Below are positions 15,821 through 23,801 of a DNA stretch of 64,000 nt, one piece after another. The notes under the pieces were generated by a model. The model did no database searches and had not been told where the DNA came from. It was given only the letters and a program-made list of their open reading frames with translations. Origin of the DNA: Paludibacteraceae bacterium (GTDB lineage Bacteria > Bacteroidota > Bacteroidia > Bacteroidales > Paludibacteraceae). The stretch covers positions 124,001-188,000 of the forward strand of contig CAJOIR010000001.1 in NCBI GenBank assembly GCA_905234685.1. The letters are read 5' to 3'. Every line of letters begins with the position of its first letter. The first letter of the stretch is position 1. Both the position numbers and the translations under genes were made by a program.

Positions 15821-16972
15821 ATGGCTAAGATACTCGTAATTGACGATGAACGCAGCATTCGCAACACGCTGAAAGACATTCTCGAGTTTGAAGGATACAC
15901 CGTTGTCCTCGCCGAGAATGGCAAACAGGGTTTGCAGGTGGCTACCGACACCAACTTCGACCTTATCTTTTCCGACATCAAGATGCCGGAGATGGATGGC
16001 ATTGAACTACTTTCCGCTCTGCGTGACGCTGAGGTTGAGAGTCCTATTGTGATGATTTCGGGGCACGGAAACATCGAGACGGCAGTGGATTGCATTCGCA
16101 ATGGCGCTTTCGACTTCATAGAGAAACCTATTGACCTCAACCGTCTTTTGGTCACGGTTAAGAACGCGCTCGAAAAGAAAAGTCTTGTTAAAGAGACTAA
16201 GGTGCTACGCAAAAAGGTTCAGTCGCGCAACCGCATGGTGGGCGAGAGTGCCGCCATTCAGCGTGTGCGTGATATGATTGAGCGCGTGGCGCCTACAGAA
16301 GCTCGTGTGCTCATCACTGGTGAGAATGGCACTGGCAAGGAGGTCGTAGCACGACTCATTCATGAGAAGTCCAACCGTGCACAAGAGGCTCTGGTAGAAG
16401 TCAACTGCGCAGCTATACCTTCCGAACTTATTGAGTCTGAACTCTTCGGACATGTGAAAGGTTCGTTCACTGGCGCAGTAAAAGACCGTGCAGGTAAGTT
16501 TGAACAGGCAGACGGAGGCACACTCTTCCTCGATGAAATAGGAGACATGAGTCTCGCCGCTCAAACAAAGGTGTTGCGTGCATTGCAGGAGAGCGAGATT
16601 ACTCGCGTGGGTAGTGATAAGGCTATCAAGGTCAATGTGCGTATCCTTGCCGCTACAAACAAAGACCTACAGCATGAGATTCAGGAAGGGCGTTTCCGTG
16701 AAGACCTCTTCCACAGACTTAATGTCATACCTATCAACGTCCCTCGTCTTGACGACAGAAAAGAAGATATACCACTCCTTGTTGAATATTTCGCTGAGCA
16801 GATATGTGCTGAGCAGGGTTGGGCGGTCAAAACTTTCGATGACGGAGCTGTTGAGGCGCTCAAGGCACGCAGTTGGACGGGAAATATACGTGAACTCCGC
16901 AACGTTGTGGAGCGTCTTATAATTCTCTGTGGCAACAACATCACTGCCGAAGACGTGAAACAGTATTCCTGA
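15821..16972 (+). CDS. Sigma-54-type response regulator lacking a DNA-binding domain
   Basis: 383 residues. Receiver domain 1-120 with acidic pocket DD (8-9), phospho-acceptor Asp52 (FSDIKMP) and Lys102 (EKPID). AAA+ domain about 140-375 with Walker A GENGTGKE (167-174), the sigma-54 contact loop as GSFTGA (214-219), Walker B LFLDEIGD (235-242) and the R-finger region. The protein stops at about 383, where NtrC-family proteins continue into a Fis-type helix-turn-helix. It should therefore activate sigma-54 RNA polymerase from solution or serve another role. No partner kinase gene is nearby. A hairpin terminator follows. Confidence 0.9.
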   Translation: MAKILVIDDERSIRNTLKDILEFEGYTVVLAENGKQGLQVATDTNFDLIFSDIKMPEMDGIELLSALRDAEVESPIVMISGHGNIETAVDCIRNGAFDFIEKPIDLNRLLVTVKNALEKKSLVKETKVLRKKVQSRNRMVGESAAIQRVRDMIERVAPTEARVLITGENGTGKEVVARLIHEKSNRAQEALVEVNCAAIPSELIESELFGHVKGSFTGAVKDRAGKFEQADGGTLFLDEIGDMSLAAQTKVLRALQESEITRVGSDKAIKVNVRILAATNKDLQHEIQEGRFREDLFHRLNVIPINVPRLDDRKEDIPLLVEYFAEQICAEQGWAVKTFDDGAVEALKARSWTGNIRELRNVVERLIILCGNNITAEDVKQYS

Positions 16973-17019
16973 AAAACAGATACTCTAAGCCAAGTATTGT
17001 AGCCAATATATAGTAAACA

Positions 17020-17062
17020 AAGCGGTATCTATGTCATCATGACCGGATACCGCTTCGTTTTC
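17020..17062. terminator. Bidirectional hairpin terminator between convergent genes
   Basis: The arms aagcggtatc (about 17020-17029) and gataccgctt (17046-17055) pair perfectly, followed by CGTTTTC. It serves the response-regulator gene and possibly the convergent gene ending at 17081. Confidence 0.75.
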
Positions 17063-17080
17063 ATCTTGTATCTTTTATCC

Positions 17081-18562
17081 TTATTCCGGATTCTGTACTC
17101 TTTTCCTGCCTCCTTGAATGACAATGCCTTTGTAGTCTTTGCCTACCTCTATACCTAATACGTTATACATTGGTGCGTCGGTATCTGTCGGCCGCAGATA
17201 CTCTAATGCTGTGCTCTCACCAGGAACGGTACCTTCATATGCGGCATTGATGGTGGAGCCGTTATACGACTTGGCTGCCACAACAATCTTCAAGCCTTTT
17301 TCCGATGACTGCACACTTACATTGCCGGATACAATGAAATATGTTGCATACGCATCAAGATACTCTGTGCTGTCGTCTGCCATCTCCACTGTGTTGAACT
17401 CCAGCATACTGCCTTCTGTGGCACCATAGTCGTCATAACCCGATGATGCCATCACAGTGCCTATAGCCTTTGTGTCATCTATCTTGTATTCGCCCACGGG
17501 AATCACATTGTTCTTGCTCATGGCATTAACCATAAACACAAGGGTTATCATGTTATAGTCCTTGTCAAACAGATTTACTTCCAACTCGTTGTAATAATTC
17601 AGGTTGTAATCGGAATAGTCCGCTTCTGTCACTGCTATATTGAATGTCTCCGAAGTCTTGGGCTCAAGGTCGTACTTGGAATTCTTCACTTCACCTGTCA
17701 AAGCACCTGTGTAATCAAGTCTGTAAAGTATAAGGTTTTTGGCTATGACAAACATCTTTACGTCATATTGACTCGTATCTGCCTCATTCTTCTGTATATT
17801 CAGATATTTGTAACTGCCATCGTATGACTCACCGCCGGGTATATCTACATGTCCTGATGTTAAATCAGGCCACCCGTAGTCATCGTACTCACCTGTACAA
17901 TCTCCTTCTCTCTCCGGCTCATACGTGAGTGTTACTATATGACCAGTCACCTTGTCTGTTACCTCAAACGAGTAGTAATACTCCTCCCAGAAGGTGTCAA
18001 ACACACTGTTCATTATTATTTTTGAAGGCACGATGTCTATGGTGTCTTTCAGTACTCCGTCCACAACATCGTAGTAACCGTATTCTCCGTCCATGTCTAT
18101 ATCGGCACTTGCTATTTGTATCCTGTTTTTCTGGAAATCGTATGTGACATTGCTCGGCTCATCTGTCTCAACCAATGTGAGTACTACATTGGCTACCGGG
18201 TATCCGGGATTCGTCCATGTGATAGTCATTTCTGGTACTAATGTAGTATCTATGCTCCCTTCATTGGCGGTCATGCTCATGTGTGGCATGTCTGAACCGG
18301 AGTACAGATGAAGCACTATCGAGTTTATGTTCACGCATCCGGTATTCACGGTCACCGTGCTACCAGAGAGTATGTTTATCCTGCAGTTGTTGTTGCCGCT
18401 GCAAGACATTGAAGGACCTTCTTCACTTGTGCCCTTCTCGGCTTGGAATAGAATACCGTTCTCGTAGTTACGTGATGAGTTGAAGCCATTAAATGTATAT
18501 ACATCGGCTTCTAAGCAGTGAGCGGCAAACAGGACTGCCACAACGAGTAAAGCTTTTTTCAT
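17081..18562 (-). CDS. Secreted beta-rich protein with type IX-like C-terminal tail
   Basis: 493 residues. Signal peptide about 1-19. The N-terminal module (about 20-150) is a beta domain resembling residues 20-150 of the protein at 21688-23625. Repeated modules rich in Asp, Tyr and Gly follow. The end, PMYNVLGIEVGKDYKGIVIQ plus a basic tail, matches the 21688 protein almost exactly. Such tails resemble degenerate type IX secretion sorting sequences (porQ is in this window), but a simple outer-membrane or extracellular fate is not proven. It diverges from the TonB-receptor gene with its own promoter at 18603-18634. Function unknown. Confidence 0.75.
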   Translation of the reverse strand: MKKALLVVAVLFAAHCLEADVYTFNGFNSSRNYENGILFQAEKGTSEEGPSMSCSGNNNCRINILSGSTVTVNTGCVNINSIVLHLYSGSDMPHMSMTANEGSIDTTLVPEMTITWTNPGYPVANVVLTLVETDEPSNVTYDFQKNRIQIASADIDMDGEYGYYDVVDGVLKDTIDIVPSKIIMNSVFDTFWEEYYYSFEVTDKVTGHIVTLTYEPEREGDCTGEYDDYGWPDLTSGHVDIPGGESYDGSYKYLNIQKNEADTSQYDVKMFVIAKNLILYRLDYTGALTGEVKNSKYDLEPKTSETFNIAVTEADYSDYNLNYYNELEVNLFDKDYNMITLVFMVNAMSKNNVIPVGEYKIDDTKAIGTVMASSGYDDYGATEGSMLEFNTVEMADDSTEYLDAYATYFIVSGNVSVQSSEKGLKIVVAAKSYNGSTINAAYEGTVPGESTALEYLRPTDTDAPMYNVLGIEVGKDYKGIVIQGGRKRVQNPE

Positions 18563-18602
18563 AAGCGTAAAGATTTATTTGTTGTTGTTCATTTCTTGCC
18601 TG

Positions 18603-18634
18603 CAAAGATATAACAACTCTACTTAATATGCAAA
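18603..18634 (-). promoter_or_regulatory. Promoter of the secreted-protein gene ending at 17081
   Basis: Minus strand: TTTG (complement of 18631-18634), a 20-base spacer, TATCTTTG (complement of 18603-18610). The leader to ATG 18562 is about 35 bases. Confidence 0.8.
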
Positions 18635-18650
18635 TCATAACAAATAGTGA

Positions 18651-18681
18651 TTGTGTGTTGGCGGAAAACGCACTACCTTTG
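18651..18681 (+). promoter_or_regulatory. Promoter of the TonB-dependent receptor gene
   Basis: TTG at 18651-18653, a 20-base spacer, TACCTTTG at 18674-18681. The ATG at 18693 lies only 12 bases after the element, so the leader is about 6 bases or less. Confidence 0.75.
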
Positions 18682-18692
18682 CACCCTGTTTG

Positions 18693-20960
18693 ATGAAAGA
18701 GCAAATCACATATATATTATTGTGTTTGGCAGTACTGGTGGCAGACTATGCTACCGGATCAGTGACTGCTGACTTGCAGGATACTTTACGCGAAGTCACT
18801 GTGGTCAACCAGCGTGTCGCTGCCGTGCAGCAAAGCAACTCCTCTGCTATGACAACACTTTATATGCGTCAACTTGAGCAGGAACAGCGCGCTACCTACA
18901 AAGACCTTTCAGCACTTGTGCCTAACCTCTATGTGCCTGACTATGGTAGTCGCATGACTTCTACCATATATATGCGTGGCCTCGGAGCGAGAATTGACAA
19001 TCCCGTGCTCGGAATATATGTTGACGGAGTAGGCATCGCCAACAAGAATGCATACGACTTCGACCTTTTCGACATCCGAAGTATGCAACTATGTCGTGGG
19101 CCTCAGGGTACATTGTTTGGCAGAAACACTATAGGTGGAGTCATGCTTGTGGAGACCATTTCACCGCTCGACTGGCAGGGAACAAGGGCATACATCGGCT
19201 ATGGCAACCATAACAGCATTGAGGCTAAGGCAGGGCATTATGATATAATAGGTTCTAAAAACTCCAGTCAGTATGGTATTGCTGTCGCAGGCGCATATCG
19301 CCGTACTGACGGTTGCTTTGTCAATGAATACGATGGCAAGTGCGTTGATGCGGGTAAGGAGGCGGGTCTTAGGCTAAGGTTTGACGGCAGGAACTCTCAT
19401 GGCTACAAAAACAGTACCTTCGTCTCGTATAATTTCGTTGACCAGGGAGGTTTTCCTTATCACCAGCCTGACAAACCTGTCAACCATAATGACACTTGCC
19501 GCTACACAAGGCACAGCCTCACTCTCGGCAGCAACTACAGCATGCCTCTGCAGACTGTAGTCCTCAGTGGAGCAACATCATACCAGTTCCTGCTTGACCG
19601 GATGCAGATGGATCAGGACTACCTCCCCTTGCCTTATTTCACACTCACGCAGGCACAGCAGGAACACTATGTCTCGCAGGAGTTGACGCTCAAACCAACC
19701 GACACCATGAAAGGCAAAAAGGTTGTTTGGGATTGGATAACCGGCGTCTCGCTCTCATATTCACACAACAGCATGTCGGCGCCGGTGCATTTCTTCCGTA
19801 CTGGCATCGACTCGCTGATTCTCCGTAGCGCCAACAATGGGTTGAGAACCGCTTTCCCTGATGCTGAAATGCTCTTGCTGGAGGATGACTTTGTCATAGG
19901 TAGCACTTTTACTACTCAGTCTGCCGATGTCGCTGCATACCATACCTCATATCTCACATGGGGTAGGTGGCAACTGGAGGCTGGCTTGAGGCTTGACTTC
20001 GAATACAGACATTTCCGCTATCTCTCCGAGGGTACTCTGCATTATAAGGTCGCCAACACATCTGTAACCGATTTCAGGGAGATTCACAGTGTCGTCAGTG
20101 GCACTTCTGCTCTGCCTTGTTTCGAGGCATTGCCTAAACTCGCTGTCAGTTACAATGCTCCTCAATGGCATGCTTTCCTCTCTGTTGGCGAGGGCTACAA
20201 GGCCGGAGGCTTCAACACACAACTCTTCTCAGACATCCTTCAGAACACCATGATGACAGATATGATGAATGACATGGGAGTCGGTTTCTCGGAGGGAAGC
20301 GAATACAATGCAAGTGAGGTGGTAACATATAAACCCGAGCGTTGTCTTGATGTGGAGGCTGGAGTTGACGGCACATATACTCATGGTGACCTTCGGTTGC
20401 AGGGCGCGTTTACCTTCTATGAACTTGAAGTTTTCAACCAACAGTTAACTGTCTTTCCCAAGCGTGGCACTGGGCGGCTTATGACCAATGCTGGCCGCTC
20501 AAGGAGTATTGGTGCTGAGTTATCTGCCGCAATCCTGTGGAAAGGTCTGACCTTCAAGGCTGACTATGGTTATACTTATGCGGCTTTTGTCCGCTATGAC
20601 AACGGTAAGCAGGATTTCTCAGGTAACCGTGTGCCTTATGTGCCTGAGCACACACTCTCCCTAAGCGCTGACTATGCTTTTCAGTTCCGTCACAAGGTCT
20701 TTCATGCACTTGTGCTCAACCTCAACACTCAGGCTTTCGGACCTCTCTTCTGGAATGAGGAGAACACCGAGCGGCAACAGTTTTATGCTCTGCTCAATGC
20801 CAACCTTACTCTGAAAATGAAATATGTCAGCATCGCTCTCTGGGGGAAGAATCTTACTCAGACAAAATATGATGTCTTTCGCTTTGTTTCCATGGGGAAC
20901 ACTTTCCTTCAGAGCGGACGACCTCTCACTTTTGGTGGGAAAATTATATTGGAAATATGA
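18693..20960 (+). CDS. TonB-dependent outer-membrane receptor
   Basis: About 755 residues from ATG 18693; codons upstream overlap the promoter. A signal peptide (about 1-25) is followed by a TonB-box-like LREVTVVNQR. The plug domain has TIYMRGLGARIDNPVLGIYVDGV and CRGPQGTLFGRNTIGGVM. The remainder is a beta barrel of about 600 residues. There is no SusD-like partner and no N-terminal carboxypeptidase-like domain, so it resembles siderophore/cofactor receptors more than SusC. The substrate cannot be told. It lies between two paralogous secreted proteins, with a small lipoprotein just downstream. Confidence 0.9.
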   Translation: MKEQITYILLCLAVLVADYATGSVTADLQDTLREVTVVNQRVAAVQQSNSSAMTTLYMRQLEQEQRATYKDLSALVPNLYVPDYGSRMTSTIYMRGLGARIDNPVLGIYVDGVGIANKNAYDFDLFDIRSMQLCRGPQGTLFGRNTIGGVMLVETISPLDWQGTRAYIGYGNHNSIEAKAGHYDIIGSKNSSQYGIAVAGAYRRTDGCFVNEYDGKCVDAGKEAGLRLRFDGRNSHGYKNSTFVSYNFVDQGGFPYHQPDKPVNHNDTCRYTRHSLTLGSNYSMPLQTVVLSGATSYQFLLDRMQMDQDYLPLPYFTLTQAQQEHYVSQELTLKPTDTMKGKKVVWDWITGVSLSYSHNSMSAPVHFFRTGIDSLILRSANNGLRTAFPDAEMLLLEDDFVIGSTFTTQSADVAAYHTSYLTWGRWQLEAGLRLDFEYRHFRYLSEGTLHYKVANTSVTDFREIHSVVSGTSALPCFEALPKLAVSYNAPQWHAFLSVGEGYKAGGFNTQLFSDILQNTMMTDMMNDMGVGFSEGSEYNASEVVTYKPERCLDVEAGVDGTYTHGDLRLQGAFTFYELEVFNQQLTVFPKRGTGRLMTNAGRSRSIGAELSAAILWKGLTFKADYGYTYAAFVRYDNGKQDFSGNRVPYVPEHTLSLSADYAFQFRHKVFHALVLNLNTQAFGPLFWNEENTERQQFYALLNANLTLKMKYVSIALWGKNLTQTKYDVFRFVSMGNTFLQSGRPLTFGGKIILEI

Positions 20961-20965
20961 CAAAC

Positions 20966-21031
20966 CACTATACGATCACTATAGGATCAACGGAACATGA
21001 ACGGAACATTACGCTACTTTCACGCTACCTT
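20966..21031. repeat. Degenerate 11-base tandem array (6 units) running into a promoter
   Basis: Units: CACTATACGAT, CACTATAGGAT, CAACGGAACAT, GAACGGAACAT, TACGCTACTTT, CACGCTACCTT. The last unit supplies most of the TACCTTTG element at 21026-21033. The third and fourth units match the array at 1368-1444 in inverse orientation. The fifth and sixth match 32819-32838 in inverse orientation, 17 of 20 bases. Confidence 0.85.
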
Positions 21032-21033
21032 TG
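21026..21033 (+). promoter_or_regulatory. TACCTTTG element before the lipoprotein gene
   Basis: A perfect TAnnTTTG 21 bases before ATG 21055. No TTG lies at the usual distance upstream, where the 11-base array sits instead. Confidence 0.5.
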
Positions 21034-21054
21034 ACAATATAAAACTTATACAAT

Positions 21055-21567
21055 ATGAAACATCTTAACTTATTTTCAACTCTCCTCTTTCTCCTCTTTG
21101 TATCATGCGCCCCTCCAAGCAGTCAGTTCGTGCCTGACACGCCAACTGGCAGAATCATAGGCACGGTCACGGTTACCAACGGCTCTTATGAAGTCACAGA
21201 CGGTGACACCGTTTACAGCGATTATATCGGAAGAAACATCGAAGCTGAACTCACGCGACTCACTGACGATACTATGAAGTACAACATTCTCCTTAAGCGT
21301 GTATGCTTCTCTAATCACATGCCTGTCACTATCGACATGACTATTCCTGCAGTTGATATCGACAGCAGAGGCAACCTCTCCGCTGATAGCATTGTGCCTT
21401 ATGCTGGCATTCTCGGTGAGTTCCCCAAATATACCGTCAGACACCTCTCAGGAAAGATTGTATTTGACTCTGACGGCAGACCTGGTGCTCTCACTCTTGA
21501 CATGCTTTGTGGCAAGTATCCCACTGCATACGAAGGAATGTATGTCTCCGATGACGCTAAGCTATGA
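21055..21567 (+). CDS. Small lipoprotein, possibly calycin-like
   Basis: 170 residues with a lipoprotein signal (lipobox LFVSCA, Cys about 18). The mature part is a single beta-rich domain starting GRIIGTVTVTNG, with alternating strands and an ending GALTLDMLCGKYPTAYEG. The pattern resembles calycin-like lipoproteins of Bacteroidales, which I offer only as a possibility. It follows the TonB receptor by 94 bases. Likely periplasmic or surface-anchored, perhaps working with the receptor. Confidence 0.7.
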   Translation: MKHLNLFSTLLFLLFVSCAPPSSQFVPDTPTGRIIGTVTVTNGSYEVTDGDTVYSDYIGRNIEAELTRLTDDTMKYNILLKRVCFSNHMPVTIDMTIPAVDIDSRGNLSADSIVPYAGILGEFPKYTVRHLSGKIVFDSDGRPGALTLDMLCGKYPTAYEGMYVSDDAKL

Positions 21568-21600
21568 TGATGCTCTTTTTATGCTCTTATTCATGAATTA

Positions 21601-21632
21601 TTTGTGTATTATTGGAAAAAGGTTTAACTTTG
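21601..21632 (+). promoter_or_regulatory. Promoter of the secreted-protein gene at 21688
   Basis: TTTG at 21601-21604, a 20-base spacer, TAACTTTG at 21625-21632. Leader of about 50 bases. Confidence 0.8.
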
Positions 21633-21687
21633 CAGCCAAAATCGGAATTAGTATAACACAATCATATTAATAACTAACTAAACAACA

Positions 21688-23625
21688 ATGTTTATGAAGA
21701 AAATTACTCTTCTTTTTGCTGCGCTTGCAGCAGTGGTATTAGTCTATGCTGGTAATGTCTCATTTGTTGAGATGGCAGCAGACAACATGACTGCTCAGGG
21801 TATATGCATCACTCCTGGGCAAGGTTCAAATACACAGAGTGCTCCTGTAATCAACACAAACGGCACTCCTACTCTTCGCCTTTATGCAGGCAATACTATC
21901 ACTATTGACGCAGGTGATGTTTTCATCGAGTCTATCGTGCTCAATCTTAACGGAGCTACCAACAGAAAGCGCCTTACCACTATGGAGGCCTCTGCAGGTA
22001 GTGTGCTTGTGGACTCAATGACTTGGACTGCTACTTGGATTGCTCCACAGGACTCTGTTTCTGTTGTCACAATGGAAGTAGGTAGCACCGCTACTCTTGG
22101 TACTGAGTCAACCAAGGCAGGTCAGATTCACATCCTTTCTATTGATGTTGCTTTCTCTGCTCCGGAAGGTTCTTGCTCAGGTCCTCAGATGGATACTATC
22201 ATGCTTAATATTAACGATGCATATTATATCTATTATGAGGAATACAGTGATGAAGGTGCTTACAACCACTTCACAGTGTTGGCTGATACAATCAGCGGTG
22301 TAGGTCTGGCTTATGACCTCTATATGACTGAGATTGGAGAATTCTCTGGAACGTACAATACAGACAACGGTAATCTGGATGTAGAGTACTGCTACTATTA
22401 CTATGGAACAGGTGAGAATGACTATGATGATCCTAATGACGCATGGCTTACCATCTCTCCCACCCCTATACCGGATCAGTATCACTTCGAAGGCGGTATG
22501 CTCGTAGGCAACACTCTCTATTTGGTTGACTACACTGGCGCATTAGTAGAAGAAGGCTCGGGCGACGACCCTTATGCATACGAGCCTCAGACTCCTACTA
22601 CTATAAACTTCGCACCGGAGGATATTACTGTTAATGACTGGACACAATATAACTATCCCAATGTGGATATATACCTTGAAAACGAGGTAGGTGCATTGTT
22701 CCTTGCATTCAATGTTGCAGCATCTGATTCAGAGACTGCTGTGCCTGAAGGCACATATTCCATCGACTTTACCGAGAATATGGGTACTGTATTGGCATCA
22801 GCGGGTGTGGGTGAACTTGGCGTCGACGGCAGTTACTATATGACAGACTTCATGTTGGATACAACTGATGGTGAATATTATCCTACATCAGCTTACTTCC
22901 TTGAGTCAGGTACGGTGACTGTATCCAAGTCTTCTCAAGGCGTGAAGATAGTTGTTGCTGCCATGTCACACTTTGGCTCTACTATCAACGCGGTATATGA
23001 AGGACCTATCGAAGGCGGTCAGGGAGAGAATCCTTATGAAATGGAGCCTCAGGAGGTTTCTGAACGAGAGTTCGTGGCTGAAGAGATATTCGATATTTAT
23101 GTGGCTCCTGTTGGAGAAGATACCTTATCAACTGCTTCAGAGGCATATCTCTATCTCGTTAACAATGAGCCGAGTGGTCTGGTTATTGGCTTCATGCTCT
23201 CTGCTACCGATGATGACATTATCATACCTGAAGGCACTTATGAGATTACCGACACCTACGATGACAACACCATGCTTGCCTTCTCTTTGGAAGGATACGC
23301 TGAAGGTCAGGGCTCATACTTAATGACTGATGCAGAACTTGATGATGATGGCGAATATACGCCTACTCATATCTTCTTCCTTGAGTCCGGTTCTGTCAAG
23401 GTGGAAAAGTCTGTCAAGGGTATTAAGATTGACGGTACTGCCAAGTCACACTTTGGCTCAACCATCCACTTCTCTTACGAAGGCCCTGTACAGGCTGCAG
23501 ACGCTCTCGAGGATATCAAGGCACTTGATATCAACACTCCGATGTACAATGTTCTCGGTGTTGAGGTTGGCAAAGACTACAAGGGCATTGTTATCCAGAA
23601 TGGTAAGAAGTTCATGGTAAAATAA
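21688..23625 (+). CDS. Secreted multi-module beta protein with type IX-like tail
   Basis: 645 residues; ATG 21694 (MKKITLL) is an equally good start. Signal peptide about 1-22. The N-terminal module (to about 150) is paralogous to that of the protein ending at 17081. Two copies of a module of about 150 residues follow. Each has PEGTY near its middle and ends in the pattern SGxVxVxKSxxGxKI, then SHFGSTI and YEGP. The C-terminus is PMYNVLGVEVGKDYKGIVIQ and a short basic end. It is very acidic, consistent with a secreted or surface protein. The strong promoter and good terminator suggest high expression. Function unknown. Confidence 0.75.
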   Translation: MFMKKITLLFAALAAVVLVYAGNVSFVEMAADNMTAQGICITPGQGSNTQSAPVINTNGTPTLRLYAGNTITIDAGDVFIESIVLNLNGATNRKRLTTMEASAGSVLVDSMTWTATWIAPQDSVSVVTMEVGSTATLGTESTKAGQIHILSIDVAFSAPEGSCSGPQMDTIMLNINDAYYIYYEEYSDEGAYNHFTVLADTISGVGLAYDLYMTEIGEFSGTYNTDNGNLDVEYCYYYYGTGENDYDDPNDAWLTISPTPIPDQYHFEGGMLVGNTLYLVDYTGALVEEGSGDDPYAYEPQTPTTINFAPEDITVNDWTQYNYPNVDIYLENEVGALFLAFNVAASDSETAVPEGTYSIDFTENMGTVLASAGVGELGVDGSYYMTDFMLDTTDGEYYPTSAYFLESGTVTVSKSSQGVKIVVAAMSHFGSTINAVYEGPIEGGQGENPYEMEPQEVSEREFVAEEIFDIYVAPVGEDTLSTASEAYLYLVNNEPSGLVIGFMLSATDDDIIIPEGTYEITDTYDDNTMLAFSLEGYAEGQGSYLMTDAELDDDGEYTPTHIFFLESGSVKVEKSVKGIKIDGTAKSHFGSTIHFSYEGPVQAADALEDIKALDINTPMYNVLGVEVGKDYKGIVIQNGKKFMVK

Positions 23626-23642
23626 ATTCCGATACATGAAAG

Positions 23643-23675
23643 AAGAGGCGCATGAGAATGTGCCTCTTTTTTTGA
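23643..23675 (+). terminator. Hairpin terminator after the secreted-protein gene
   Basis: agaggcgcat pairs with atgtgcctct around a short GAGA-type loop, with one G-T pair, followed by eight T residues. Confidence 0.85.
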
Positions 23676-23702
23676 GTGGTTTCTTTATATAATTCACGAG
23701 GC

Positions 23703-23733
23703 TTGTGTATATAAAAAATAATCATTACCTTTG
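23703..23733 (+). promoter_or_regulatory. Promoter of pnp
   Basis: TTG at 23703-23705, a 20-base spacer, TACCTTTG at 23726-23733. A leader of about 60 bases follows; it includes tgagagcaatgcggctctca (about 23763-23782), a small hairpin that could mediate autocontrol, as pnp leaders do elsewhere. Confidence 0.75.
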
Positions 23734-23801
23734 CACGATTTTTACAGAGACGTTTTATTAACCTGAGAGCAATGCGGCTCTCATAATACAATTTCTTATA
23801 T

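Noticed and set aside
18693..20960. TonB receptor as a SusC in a polysaccharide-utilisation locus
   Set aside because: No SusD-like gene and no carboxypeptidase-like N-terminal domain; the adjacent secreted proteins do not resemble glycoside hydrolases.
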